From positions 45,369 through 109,368 of the forward strand of contig JAXMHB010000014.1 of NCBI GenBank assembly GCA_046346965.1: a stretch of DNA of 64,000 nt. The letters are read 5' to 3'. The position numbers were made by a program, and so were the translations under genes. Shown here piece after piece: positions 8,084 to 17,556 of this stretch; the stretch's first letter is position 1; each line of letters opens with the position of its first letter. This DNA comes from JAXMHB01 sp046346965. GTDB taxonomy: Bacteria; Pseudomonadota; Gammaproteobacteria; Xanthomonadales; SZUA-5. Under the pieces are notes generated by a model, which was not told the DNA's origin, made no database searches, and was given only the letters and a program-made list of their open reading frames with translations.

Positions 8084-10390
8084 TCAACCCGCCGTCTGGA
8101 AGTTGTAATCGAGCTGGGTGGTCCACGGGCGCAGCAGATCGCACTGGATGTAGTCCACGCCGAGTTCCCACAGGCGCGCGATGGCTGGGCGATCGGGCAC
8201 TTCTTCGACTTCGATCGGAATGCCGTTGTCGCGCACCTGGGCGAGGATGGTGGCGAAGGCCATCGAGGGCTGCAGCGCGAGGTCGGTGTCGAGCTTGAGG
8301 ACGTCGATATGAATCTGCTGCAGCAGCCGGGCGGCGTCTTTTTGCATGCCGAAGTCGCGCACACACAGTTGCACGCCGAGGCCGCGCAGGCGGTCGAGCA
8401 CCGGGCGCACCACGGCCTGGTGCTCGATCAAGGCCTCGGTATCGAGTTCGAGCACCAGCGCGGCGTCCGGGCGCAGCGCCGGCGGCAGCGTCGATTCCAG
8501 GAAGCCGATGAAGCCGGGGTCGATGATGCTGGCGACGTCGACCTCGACCTGGATGCGCACGATGCGGCCGGCGGCGCGCTGGGCGCTGATGGCGGCCAGC
8601 GCGCGGGTGATGGAAATGCGATCGAGCGTGGCGAGCGTGCCGGCCCGACGCGCGGCGTCGGCGATATCGGCACGCAACTGACCCTGCGCTTGCTGCGCCG
8701 ATTGCCGCAGCCGCAGGCGTTGCGCCCATTGGCCTGCGCGCAGGCCGCGTGCCGGGATCAGCGGCTGGTACTCGACCTGACACAGGGCCGGATCGATGTG
8801 CTGCACGCCCTGCCCGGCGGGCGCGGGCTCGGGTTCGGCGGCGCGGGCGACCGGCTTGCGCTGCGTCCAACTCGCCAGCGCGGTATCCAGCCAGCGCTGC
8901 GGATCGGACTCGGCCAAGGTCAGCTGCACGCGTGCCTGCACCTTGATCTGGCCGCGCGAGATCACCACCGGCCGGATGTCGATGCCGCTGCGGAAGCTCT
9001 GCATCAACTGGTGCAGCGAGGCCTCATCGGGGCGCGCGGCGAGCACCAGGAAATGCAGGTCATTCCATGGCGAAAAGACGTCGCCAGCCTGCACGCGGGC
9101 GGCGATACGGCCGGCCAGCGCCTGCTCGACCTCCAGCCGCAGCAGGCTGGGCAGCTTGTGCGCCAGCGCGTCGGCGTGCTCCAGACCCACGGAAATCAGC
9201 GCCGCCGGGCGATCGGGCAGGGCACGCAGTTTCTGCGCCAGCGCGCTGCGTGACAGCGGACCGCTCTGCGCCTCGTGCGGGCTGCTGAGCACCTGTCGGC
9301 GCAGCGCGCGGGCGCGCTTGGCGCGGCCGACGACCACGTCGATCAAATGCGCCGGGCGCACCGGTTTGGTGAGGAAATCATCGGCGCCGATGTTGATCGC
9401 GCAGACGCGCTTACCCACGTCCTGCTCGCCTGAGATGAACACGATCGGCAGCAACAGCGTGCCCGGCATCTCGCGGATGCGCGCCGTCAGCGCCATGCCG
9501 TCGATGTCGGGCATATAGAGATCGACCAGAATCAGATCGGGCCGGAAGCTCTGCACCAGCTCCAGTGCCTGCCGCGAGGACGTCGCCACCTGCGTGCTGA
9601 GGCCGCGTCGGCGCAGCACGGCGTCGCAAAACATGGTCTGGCTGCGGTCGTCGTCGACGATCAGCACGCGCAGCGGGTCGGTCGAACTCAGCGAGCGCTG
9701 CAGTTCCTCCAGCTTGCGCAGAACGCCGGCGGATTCGGCGCTGGCGAGGAAGGCATCGGCGCTGCCGGTCATGCCGAGCAGCTGGTCGGCGATGGTGCTT
9801 TCGCGCGTCACCACCAGCAGCGGCGGCGTCGGTCCGGGTTTGCGGTTCTGGTCGAGCGCATCGACCAAGTCGCCGAGTTGCGCCAGCCAGGCGGAGTCGA
9901 CCAGCACGCCGACCACCGGGCGGCCCTTGATCGCGGCGCCCAGTGCCGGCGGATCCTCGACCAGCACCAGCTGCCAGCCGCGCTGGCGGGCGTCGGCCTC
10001 CAGGCTGGGCATGGCGTGTTCGCGGCTGCTGACGTACAGCAGCACCGGATGGTCGAGGGTTTCCTGCGCCAGCAGCTCGGCCAGCTGGATCGACGCCTGG
10101 GCGACGCGTTCCAGATAGTGCTGCAGCCGCGTACGCTGCACCGCGTTCGGCGCCTCGGCGCTGTCGAGCAGAAAGCTCAGATAGGCGGCGGCATCGCGCG
10201 TGGCCAGCGCCGGCGCCTGCACCTGGAACTTGCCAGCGGCGGCGCTCAGTTCATGCAGCGACTGCAGCACCGCGTTCATGCGCTCGGCGCTCCACGGCGC
10301 CGCCATGCCCGCGCGCCACTGCACCAGCACCTGATCGATGCGCTCGTGCAGCATGTGCCGTATCCACGGTGCTCCGCCCGAGCTGGTCAT
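8084..10390 (-). CDS. REC-(GGDEF-like)-EAL-like protein with degenerate catalytic domains
   Basis: The start is placed at the ATG at 10388-10390 (MTSSGGAPW), because the open frame upstream is Arg/Cys-rich and unconserved; this gives 768 residues. Residues ~1-235 contain a helical region and a pseudo-receiver-like fold. A true receiver domain follows at ~240-360 (VLIVDDDRSQ, phospho-acceptor in ILVDLYMPDIDG near 293, and the Lys in DFLTKPV). Next come a degenerate GGDEF-like stretch and an EAL-like domain at ~520-768. The EAL signature is replaced by VEYQPL, and the DDFG motif is reduced to VRDFG. Enzymatic turnover of c-di-GMP is therefore unlikely; a binding or scaffold role is the inference. 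It ends convergently with the membrane protein. A decayed partial copy of the last third lies at 43.58-43.8 kb. Confidence 0.82.
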   Translation of the reverse strand: MTSSGGAPWIRHMLHERIDQVLVQWRAGMAAPWSAERMNAVLQSLHELSAAAGKFQVQAPALATRDAAAYLSFLLDSAEAPNAVQRTRLQHYLERVAQASIQLAELLAQETLDHPVLLYVSSREHAMPSLEADARQRGWQLVLVEDPPALGAAIKGRPVVGVLVDSAWLAQLGDLVDALDQNRKPGPTPPLLVVTRESTIADQLLGMTGSADAFLASAESAGVLRKLEELQRSLSSTDPLRVLIVDDDRSQTMFCDAVLRRRGLSTQVATSSRQALELVQSFRPDLILVDLYMPDIDGMALTARIREMPGTLLLPIVFISGEQDVGKRVCAINIGADDFLTKPVRPAHLIDVVVGRAKRARALRRQVLSSPHEAQSGPLSRSALAQKLRALPDRPAALISVGLEHADALAHKLPSLLRLEVEQALAGRIAARVQAGDVFSPWNDLHFLVLAARPDEASLHQLMQSFRSGIDIRPVVISRGQIKVQARVQLTLAESDPQRWLDTALASWTQRKPVARAAEPEPAPAGQGVQHIDPALCQVEYQPLIPARGLRAGQWAQRLRLRQSAQQAQGQLRADIADAARRAGTLATLDRISITRALAAISAQRAAGRIVRIQVEVDVASIIDPGFIGFLESTLPPALRPDAALVLELDTEALIEHQAVVRPVLDRLRGLGVQLCVRDFGMQKDAARLLQQIHIDVLKLDTDLALQPSMAFATILAQVRDNGIPIEVEEVPDRPAIARLWELGVDYIQCDLLRPWTTQLDYNFQTAG

Positions 10391-10669
10391 GCCTGGCCTC
10401 CAATGGCGCGGCTGTGAGGTGAGGGAAGGGTGAAACCCATCGGCGCGCACCATCCCACAGCCCGGCAGGCGCTGCAATCGACGGCGGCGGCAACGGTAGC
10501 ACTGAGGGTTTGGGTGCCGCAGCGCTGTCGATACTGGTGCAGCGCCGACGCAGGCACTGCCGGACGCGTTGCAATCGGTTTCGATGCGGTTGCAGGCGCG
10601 CCTGCGCGTGCGCTGGCGCACATTCGCAGCCTGCAGACTGGGCCTCAGCAACCCAACTGGAGTCTGCCC
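10391..10669. promoter_or_regulatory. Divergent promoter region between EAL-like gene and AraC-type gene
   Basis: About 280 bases separate two divergent starts. Both strands stay open through it, but the translated sequence is Arg/Ala/Cys-rich and resembles neither gene. No sigma factor consensus or operator stands out. Confidence 0.4.
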
Positions 10670-11041
10670 ATGGCCCTGGCCAGCGTCACACCCTCGATCG
10701 AACGTTTTGCCGACGCGCTCGAGCGTTTGCTGTGCGCGCGTCTGGGCGATCCGGATCTGACCGCGCGCAATCTGGCCGTGCGGCTCCGTACCGACAGCCA
10801 TACGCTGGACCTGTGGATTCAGGCGGCGCAGGGCATGTCAGCGGCGGAGTATCTGCTGCAGCGGCGCCTGGATCAGGTGGTCGAGCTGATCCGCGAACGC
10901 CATCTGGATGTGGAAACGGCGGCGCTGCACTCGGGCTTCCGCACGCTGGACGAGTTCCTCAGCGCATTCGATCGCCGCTACGGCGTGCCGGTGCTGCGGG
11001 TGCCGGCCTCGGCCAGCAGCGCGGAAGGCGTCACCCCGTAG
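10670..11041 (+). CDS. Stand-alone AraC-family DNA-binding domain
   Basis: The ATG at 10670 (MALASVTPSIERF) gives 123 residues. A longer frame reaches back to 10430, but its extra N-terminus is low-complexity. The protein is essentially one AraC-type double helix-turn-helix: LTARNLAVRLRTDSHTLDLWI is the first HTH and VETAALHSGFRTLDEFLSAF the second, followed by the usual RRYGVPV tail. There is no ligand-binding domain. Its 3' end overlaps the hybrid sensor kinase gene on the opposite strand by 64 bases, so the two terminate through each other. It could regulate that kinase locus or the divergent EAL-like gene; neither is shown. Confidence 0.75.
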   Translation: MALASVTPSIERFADALERLLCARLGDPDLTARNLAVRLRTDSHTLDLWIQAAQGMSAAEYLLQRRLDQVVELIRERHLDVETAALHSGFRTLDEFLSAFDRRYGVPVLRVPASASSAEGVTP

Positions 11042-14000
11042 CGCTTGCGGAAGGCCTGCGAGAAGTAGGACAGATTGTCGAAGCCGACCGCGTAAGCGAT
11101 CTCGGACACACTGCCGCGATGGTCGCGCAGCAGACGCTCGGCCAGCGTCAAACGACGCTCGCGCAACAGTTCGCTGGGGCTGGTCTGGTGGGCGGTGCGG
11201 ATGCGCCGGAACAGCGTGGCGCGGTCTACGTGCAGCGCCTGCGCCATCTCTGCCACACCGAAGCTGGGATCGCTGATGCGCGTCTCCAGCAGTTGATGCA
11301 GACGCTGTTCGAACTTGCCCTGTGCCGACTCCACCGGCGGCAAGGACGGCGCTGGCGCGGCGCTGGCCAGTTCGGCCAGCAGGGTGCGACGCAGCCGCCG
11401 GCGCGCATCCAGCAGGGCGTCGATGCGCGCGATCAGCTCGCTGGTATCGAAGGGCTTGGTCAGATAGTCGTCGGCGCCGGCGTTAAGGCCGTCGACGATG
11501 TCGCGTTTGTGCGCCTTGGCCGACAGCAAGATCAGCGGCACGCCTGCGGTCTCCGGATTGCGGCGCAGCGCGCGCGCCAGACTGAGGCCGTCCAGGCCCG
11601 GCATCATCACATCGCTGACCACCACGTCTGGCAGCGCCTCGGCGATGCGCTCCAGTGCCTCGTCGCCGTCGCTGGCGCAGATCACCCGATAGGCATCACC
11701 CAGGCGATCGGCCAGATAGCGCCGCAGTTCGGCATGATCGTCGACCACCAGCACGGTGGGACGCAGCGGCTCGATCGAGGGCGCGGGCGTGGCATCGGCG
11801 GGCGCCTGGGCCGACCACACCAGAGCCGGGGCGGACTCGGTCAGCAGCGGCGGCGCCTGCTGCGGCAGATCGCCAAAATGCGCATGACCGCGGCGGAACC
11901 ACAGCACGAAACAGGCGCCTTGGCCGGGCGCGCTGATCAGATCGACGCGGCCGTGATGCAGCTCCATCAACTCGCGCACCAGCGCCAGACCGATGCCGGT
12001 GCCGGGCGCGTCCGGCGGCGCCTGCGCGCTGCCCTGGTAGAAGCGCTCGAAGATGCGGACCTGCTCGGCCTCGGCGATGCCGGGGCCGTTGTCCTCGATT
12101 TCGATGCCGACCTCGCTGGCAGTGGGCACCAGCCGCAGCACGACGCGGCCGCCGGCCGGCGTGAACTTGAGCGCGTTGGCGAGCAGATTGCTGACCATGC
12201 GCTCCATCTGGTCGCGGTCGTACCAGAGCAGCAGCGGATCGGCGAGGCCCTCGCCGATGAGCTCGATCTGGCGCGAGCCGGCCTGCCCGGCGAAGGCGCC
12301 GAGTTCGCGCCGCAGCTGATCGCAGAGATCGTGCTCGCCCACGTGCAGATCGAAGCGTCCGGCCGCGAGCCGGCTGAGGTCGAGCAGCTCGCTGACCAGC
12401 TTGAGCAAGCGCTGCGAGCTCTGGCGGGCGGTGCCGAGCGCGCTGGCCAGCGCCGGCGCCAGCGCGCCGAAGCGACCGCCGAGCGCATCGGTGAGCGGGC
12501 CCAGGATCAGCGTCAGCGGGGTGCGGAACTCATGGCTGACGTGGGCGAAAAAGCGCGTGCGCGCCTCCGACAGCGCCTGGATCTCGGCCGCCTGACGTCG
12601 GATGTCCAGCGTGCGCTCGGCCACCAGCGCCTCCAGGCGCGCGCGCTCGGCCTGCAGCTTGCGCGTGCGCAGCCGCGCGTAGGCGATCGCGCTGCCGGCA
12701 ATCAGCAAGGCCAGCGCCAGTAGCGCGGTCACTCGCAGCAGTGGCGTTTCGTGGGCGTAGTAGCCGATCTGCAGGGGCAGCGTCAGCCGCCCCAGCACGC
12801 GGCCATCGGGCGCCAGCGCCTCGGCGTCGATCTGCTGCGCGCCGGCGTGCAGGCCGCTGACGCTGAACTCGGCGCTGCCGGTGTGCTGGAACTCGCCGCC
12901 ATCGACGCGATAGCGCCAGCTGGGCCGCCACTCGGACTGATAGTCGGGCAGGGCGACGCGGATTTGCAGCTCGCGCGCCGCCGCGGGCAGCGCCAGCTGC
13001 GCTGCGGCCGTCGCTGACCCGGCGTACAGCGTGCCGTCGATGCCGCGTACCTGCTGCAGCAGCGCTGCCGCGGCCGGCGCGTCCGGCCGCGGCGCGCCCT
13101 GCACGCGCATCAGACCGCTGTCGTCGCCCAGCCACAGCGTGCCATCGCTTTCCAGATACAGATGGCGTGCCGGATGGCGAAAGCGCTGCAAGGGGGTGTC
13201 CGCGATCTGCAAGCGCCCATCCTGCGCGCTGCTCAAGGCATACAGACGCTGCTCGTCCACCGCCCAGCTGCGGCCGCCCAGCGAGGCGGTGATGGCGGTC
13301 AGCGCCAGCCCCTCGGGGAAGCGCGGATCCAGCGTGAAGCGCTCGCCGCCCAGCCGACGCACGCCATCGGCCATCACGATCAACCCGGCGCCATCCCAGG
13401 CGAAGGTGGCGCGACCCGCCGGGATGCCCTCCTCATCGCCGTAGCGCGTGACCCGCGGTGAGGGCCACTGCGCCAGTCGGTCGATGCGATAAACGCCACC
13501 GCCATCGATGCTGGTGTACAGCGCCGCGCCATCGACCGCCAGATCGAACATCGGCAGCAGGCGCACGCTGGCAGGATCCACCTCGAAACGTCCGTCCACC
13601 TCGCGCAGCCGCCAGATCTCGTTGGCGACCACCGCGTAGATCCAGCCGTCGGCCGCGGCCAGCGCCGACACCCGCGCCTTGCGGAACAGCTCCTGTGCGG
13701 GCTGCGCCGGGTCGTCCGGAAGCAGCACCAGGCCATTGCCGGTGCCCACCAACAGCCCGGCACCGGTGGGCAGCAGCGACCAGGTGCTGTTGCGCTGGAC
13801 GCGGTCGTCGACGAAGCGCGCCGGCTCGCCCGGCAGCGTGGCGGCCTGCAGGCGCTTCAGGCCCTGACGGGTAGCGGCATACAGTCGACCCTGATGGCGC
13901 AGCAGGCGCTCCACCTGGGACACGCCTTGGGCGCGGCCGTAGCGGGTGACGGCGTTGTCCGGCTCCAGTCGCGCGATGCCGCCGTCCAGCGTCAGCCACA

Positions 14001-14901
14001 GGCCGCCGGCACGGTCGAGCTGAATGTCGGTGATGCGCGTGCCGGGCAGATAGGCCGACGCCAGTCGCCGCCGCAGGCTGCCGTCGCTGCGCAGCTGATA
14101 GTAGCCACCGAAGCGCGTGCCGATCGCCAGATCGCCGTTATCCAGGCGCGCCAGACTTTCGATGCGATCCTCCCGTAGCGACTGCGCCAGCGCGGCTGCC
14201 AGCGCCAGTGGCTGCCAGCGGCCATCGACGCGCTGGTACAGCGCGGCGCGGTCGCTGGCGGTCCACGGCTCGGCGCCGCGACTGAACAGGGCGATGCCAC
14301 TGTCGGGCAGGCCGTTGCTGGCGGCCGGGAGGAAGTCACCGCGCTCGCGGTCGTACTGCTTGAGGCCGGCGCCATTCTCGTACAGCCACAGCTGCCCGTC
14401 GCGCAACTGCAGCTCGCTGTAGCCCTGACTGCTGCCCAGCCAGCGCCAGACGCCCTGCGCTTCGATCAGCACATGACTGCGCGAGAGGAAAAACACCTGC
14501 CCGGCGAACTCGACGATACGGCCGATATCGCCGTAAGCCGGCGCATCCTTGGGCAGCGTGTAGGGATGCCACTGCCATTGGCGCTGGGCGTCGGCAGCGA
14601 GGTAGCCGAGCGCTTGTCCGGTACCCAGGTACAGGCGGCCGTCGGCGCCCTCGGCCAGATCGTAGACGGCGCCGCCCGGCCCGCCGAGGAACTCGAAGCG
14701 CTCACCGTCGTAGCGCAACAGGCCGGTGTGCGCGGCAAACACCAGCGTGCCATCGCGCAGTTGCAGCGCCCGCCACACCTGCGAGGACTCGGTGTACTCG
14801 GAGACCTCGAAGCGCTGCAGCACCGGCATGCCGTCCTCGGCCGGGTCGGCGGCCCACAGCTGCAACGGCAGCAACAGCAGTGCAAGGAGGACGAAGCGCA
14901 T
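10978..14901 (-). CDS. Hybrid two-component system protein: propeller sensor, histidine kinase, receiver, AraC output
   Basis: 1307 residues with every module of a one-protein signalling system. Residues 1-17 form a signal peptide, and ~20-690 are two-component regulator propeller repeats facing the periplasm. A Y_Y_Y-like Ig domain comes next, with a membrane helix near 730 (RVTALLALALLIAGSAIAYA). The HisKA phospho-acceptor is FFAHVSHEFRTPLTLILGPL, near 790. The HATPase_c boxes NLLANALKFTP, IEDNGPGI and GTGIGLALVRELMEL follow. The receiver (VLVVDDHAELRRY, Asp in VVVSDVMMPGLDG near 1096) precedes a C-terminal AraC helix-turn-helix (VSEIAYAVGFDNLSYFSQAFRKRYG). Proteins of this layout control glycan uptake in Bacteroidetes. 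Here the gene lies 135 bases downstream of a TonB receptor gene, so control of that receptor is a reasonable inference. Confidence 0.93.
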   Translation of the reverse strand: MRFVLLALLLLPLQLWAADPAEDGMPVLQRFEVSEYTESSQVWRALQLRDGTLVFAAHTGLLRYDGERFEFLGGPGGAVYDLAEGADGRLYLGTGQALGYLAADAQRQWQWHPYTLPKDAPAYGDIGRIVEFAGQVFFLSRSHVLIEAQGVWRWLGSSQGYSELQLRDGQLWLYENGAGLKQYDRERGDFLPAASNGLPDSGIALFSRGAEPWTASDRAALYQRVDGRWQPLALAAALAQSLREDRIESLARLDNGDLAIGTRFGGYYQLRSDGSLRRRLASAYLPGTRITDIQLDRAGGLWLTLDGGIARLEPDNAVTRYGRAQGVSQVERLLRHQGRLYAATRQGLKRLQAATLPGEPARFVDDRVQRNSTWSLLPTGAGLLVGTGNGLVLLPDDPAQPAQELFRKARVSALAAADGWIYAVVANEIWRLREVDGRFEVDPASVRLLPMFDLAVDGAALYTSIDGGGVYRIDRLAQWPSPRVTRYGDEEGIPAGRATFAWDGAGLIVMADGVRRLGGERFTLDPRFPEGLALTAITASLGGRSWAVDEQRLYALSSAQDGRLQIADTPLQRFRHPARHLYLESDGTLWLGDDSGLMRVQGAPRPDAPAAAALLQQVRGIDGTLYAGSATAAAQLALPAAARELQIRVALPDYQSEWRPSWRYRVDGGEFQHTGSAEFSVSGLHAGAQQIDAEALAPDGRVLGRLTLPLQIGYYAHETPLLRVTALLALALLIAGSAIAYARLRTRKLQAERARLEALVAERTLDIRRQAAEIQALSEARTRFFAHVSHEFRTPLTLILGPLTDALGGRFGALAPALASALGTARQSSQRLLKLVSELLDLSRLAAGRFDLHVGEHDLCDQLRRELGAFAGQAGSRQIELIGEGLADPLLLWYDRDQMERMVSNLLANALKFTPAGGRVVLRLVPTASEVGIEIEDNGPGIAEAEQVRIFERFYQGSAQAPPDAPGTGIGLALVRELMELHHGRVDLISAPGQGACFVLWFRRGHAHFGDLPQQAPPLLTESAPALVWSAQAPADATPAPSIEPLRPTVLVVDDHAELRRYLADRLGDAYRVICASDGDEALERIAEALPDVVVSDVMMPGLDGLSLARALRRNPETAGVPLILLSAKAHKRDIVDGLNAGADDYLTKPFDTSELIARIDALLDARRRLRRTLLAELASAAPAPSLPPVESAQGKFEQRLHQLLETRISDPSFGVAEMAQALHVDRATLFRRIRTAHQTSPSELLRERRLTLAERLLRDHRGSVSEIAYAVGFDNLSYFSQAFRKRYGVTPSALLAEAGTRSTGTP

Positions 14902-14996
14902 GCCGCAAGCATGCGGCGCGCTCGCGGGTCAGGCAACGCGCGGGCGCCGGCGGGATTGTCGATGCGGTGGCAGGGGGTATTGCTGAGGGTGCAGTC

Positions 14997-15027
14997 CGCG
15001 CTGCCGGCCAGAACGACCGGCAGCGCG
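14997..15027. terminator. Perfect 11-bp hairpin after TonB receptor gene
   Basis: CGCGCTGCCGG at 14997-15007 pairs perfectly with CCGGCAGCGCG at 15017-15027 around a 9-base loop. It lies just past the TonB receptor stop on the minus strand. No T-tract follows, so it may attenuate rather than fully terminate read-through into the sensor kinase gene. Confidence 0.55.
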
Positions 15028-15036
15028 TGCGAGAGT

Positions 15037-17475
15037 TTAGAAAGTCCAGTTGATGCGGCCGTAGTAGTAGCCGCCATTCAGACCGAAGGGCAGCGTCTCC
15101 CAGCCGTAGTTGAAACCCAGGCCCGGGAAGGGATTGTTGTCCGGGTTCTCGCCACCGGCCCACTTGCTCGGGTAGGTATCGAAGACGTTGTTGCCGCCGA
15201 CGGTCAGATCCAGGTTGTCCGTGATCTGATAGTTCACCGCGAGATCGGTAAGCCACTTGCCGGCACCGCGATACTCAGGACCAAAGCCTACGCCACGCAC
15301 CTTGCCGTAGTAGCTGTTGTTGACGCTGACGGTCCAGGCGCCGGTCTTGTAAGTGGCACCGATTCCGGCGCGATTGCGCGGCAGCGCTTCCTCCACCAGC
15401 GTGACTTGCGCTTCCGGGAAGATCACCGAGGCCGGCAGCAGGCTGGACTGCGAGTTGATGCGCTCCACCGACGTGCGGTTGTGGCTGAAGGAGGCGTCAA
15501 GAGTCAGCTCGGCATCGTCGGCGAGCTTCATCGTGTACTGGCCGACGATATCGATGCCGGTGGTCTGCGTATCGATGGCGTTGGTGAACAGATTGGCAAG
15601 GCCGACGCGCAGCGGATTCAGGATGGCGCCGACGGCGGCACTGTAGGAGGCGGAAATGTCGCCCGACAACACGATGCGGTCGTCAATGTCGATCCGATAG
15701 GCGTCAACCGTCAGACTGAAGCCGTTGTCCGGCCGGTAGGCAAAGCCAATGGTGTAGTTGGTCGAGGTCTCTTCCTGCAAGGGCTTGAAGCCGAGGCCGG
15801 CGGCCACGGCGCTGCCCTGGCGGGCCGTGATCGAGTCGATCAGCGTGCCGCCGCTCAGCGTGGTGGAGACCTGGCTGAAGTACTGCTGCTGGATGCCGGG
15901 CGCGCGGAAGCCGGTGGAGATCGCGCCACGCAGCGAGAAGGCCTCGGTAAAGTTGTAGCGCATCGCCAGCTTGCCGGTGCTGTTCTGGCCGGCGTCGCTG
16001 TAATCCTCGTAGCGGACCGCCGCGTTCAGCAGGAACTGCTCGGTCAGGTAGGACTCGCCTTCCAGGTAGACGCCAACGCTGCGTCGGTCCTTGTCCACCT
16101 CGGTGCTCGGCTGGAAGCCGGGAAAGCCCTGCAGCCCGGCAGCCGCGATGCCGCCGGCCTGATTGCGGATCACGATGGCCGGATTGTTGGTGCGGCCGTA
16201 GGACCAGGACACCGGATCGCCGGCCTCGATGCTGTAGCCGTCCTGGCGCCACTCGACGCCCGCCGCCAGTGACAGCGGCTCATAGCCCACGCCCCAGTCA
16301 ACCGTTCCGCGGGTGTCGAAATTGACCGTGGTCTGGTCCATGCCGAGACGGCCGCTGCTGTCGGAGGAGGTCGGGCTCTCGCCGTAGATGCCCCCGGCGC
16401 GCGGCTCGTAGAACCAACTGACGTTGACCGTGTTGGCGCCGGCAAAATTGAAGGAGTTGTCGCCGTGGTTGACGCTGAAATCGTAGTCCCAGTTGTCGTT
16501 GAAGGCGCCGCGCAGGCCGACGGCAAAGGACCAGTCTTTGGTGGTGGTCAACAGCGTCGGCAGAAAGCCGTTGGGATACAGCGCCGGCACGGTGCGGCCG
16601 TCACCCGCGGTGCGGAAGAAACCGGAGGAGTTGGCGTCACGCTCGGAGGCGCCGCCAAAGGCATACAGCGTGGCCTCGCCCAGCGGCACTTCGGCATTCA
16701 GCCAGAGCAGTTTGGACTCGGTATCGGCATCGCCAATGCGCTGGGTGACCCGCGGCGGATTGACGCGCAGACGGTCAGGACCGGCGCGGTTGGTCTCGCC
16801 GCGATCCAGGTACTCCGCGGTCAGGTTCAGAAAACCGCTGTCGCCCAGCTTGAAGCCGGCATTGGCGCCGATGCGAGTGGTGTCGCCATCACCTTCATAG
16901 GTCTGGCCGACTTCGGCATTCACCGAGCCGCCGTGGTCCGCGCTCTTCAGAATGATGTTGATGACGCCGGCGATCGCGTCTGAACCATATTGCGCCGAAG
17001 CGCCATCACGCAGGATTTCGATGCGCTCGATCGCCGAGATCGGAATGGTGTTGATATCGGTGCCGGCCGAACCGCGGCCGATGCTCTGCTGCACATTGAC
17101 CAGACCCTGCTGATGCCGGCGCTTGCCGTTGACCAGCACCAGCACCTGATCCGGCCCCATGCCGCGCAGCGACGCCGGCCAGATCAGATCGGTACCGTCA
17201 GACACGAAGCTCTGCGGAAAATTGAAGGACGGCGCGATCTTCTGCAGCAAGCGGCCCACTTCCGCGGCGCCGGTGCCTTCGATCATCTCGCGGGTGATGA
17301 TGTCCACCGGCGCCACGGTCTCGGTGGCGCTGCGATTGCTGGCGCGACTGCCGACGACGCTAATGGTGTCGAGGGTGGCCGGTTTGTCGGCGGCGTCCTG
17401 AGCCACGACGGGCAGGGACAGCGCCGAGGCGATAGCGACACACAGCAGACGAACGCGCAAGGAATGCTTCGACAT
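15037..17475 (-). CDS. TonB-dependent outer-membrane receptor
   Basis: The start is the ATG at 17473-17475 (MSKHSLRVRLLCVAIASAL), which begins a clear signal peptide ending near VVAQDA; this gives 812 residues, normal for the family. The TonB-box-like segment LDTISVVGSRAS is followed by the plug domain (DIITREMIEGTGAAEV, LRGMGPDQVLVLVNGKRR, RIEILRDGASAQYGSDAIAGV). The rest is a 22-strand barrel with aromatic strand ends, finishing in INWTF. The Phe terminus is typical for BAM-dependent insertion. These receptors import siderophores, cobalamin or oligosaccharides using TonB-ExbBD energy. The substrate cannot be read from sequence. The hybrid sensor kinase directly downstream suggests substrate-responsive control. 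Confidence 0.93.
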   Translation of the reverse strand: MSKHSLRVRLLCVAIASALSLPVVAQDAADKPATLDTISVVGSRASNRSATETVAPVDIITREMIEGTGAAEVGRLLQKIAPSFNFPQSFVSDGTDLIWPASLRGMGPDQVLVLVNGKRRHQQGLVNVQQSIGRGSAGTDINTIPISAIERIEILRDGASAQYGSDAIAGVINIILKSADHGGSVNAEVGQTYEGDGDTTRIGANAGFKLGDSGFLNLTAEYLDRGETNRAGPDRLRVNPPRVTQRIGDADTESKLLWLNAEVPLGEATLYAFGGASERDANSSGFFRTAGDGRTVPALYPNGFLPTLLTTTKDWSFAVGLRGAFNDNWDYDFSVNHGDNSFNFAGANTVNVSWFYEPRAGGIYGESPTSSDSSGRLGMDQTTVNFDTRGTVDWGVGYEPLSLAAGVEWRQDGYSIEAGDPVSWSYGRTNNPAIVIRNQAGGIAAAGLQGFPGFQPSTEVDKDRRSVGVYLEGESYLTEQFLLNAAVRYEDYSDAGQNSTGKLAMRYNFTEAFSLRGAISTGFRAPGIQQQYFSQVSTTLSGGTLIDSITARQGSAVAAGLGFKPLQEETSTNYTIGFAYRPDNGFSLTVDAYRIDIDDRIVLSGDISASYSAAVGAILNPLRVGLANLFTNAIDTQTTGIDIVGQYTMKLADDAELTLDASFSHNRTSVERINSQSSLLPASVIFPEAQVTLVEEALPRNRAGIGATYKTGAWTVSVNNSYYGKVRGVGFGPEYRGAGKWLTDLAVNYQITDNLDLTVGGNNVFDTYPSKWAGGENPDNNPFPGLGFNYGWETLPFGLNGGYYYGRINWTF

Positions 17476-17556
17476 GAGGACCTCTCTGGGATGCCGGTTT
17501 TGGCAGCGAGGCGACAATGTCAAAAAGAAGTTAATTTTACAACGAGTCGCAAAGCC

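Noticed and set aside
10510..12723. 737-residue plus-strand frame
   Set aside because: Shadow of the hybrid sensor kinase on the other strand, where all domain motifs are found.
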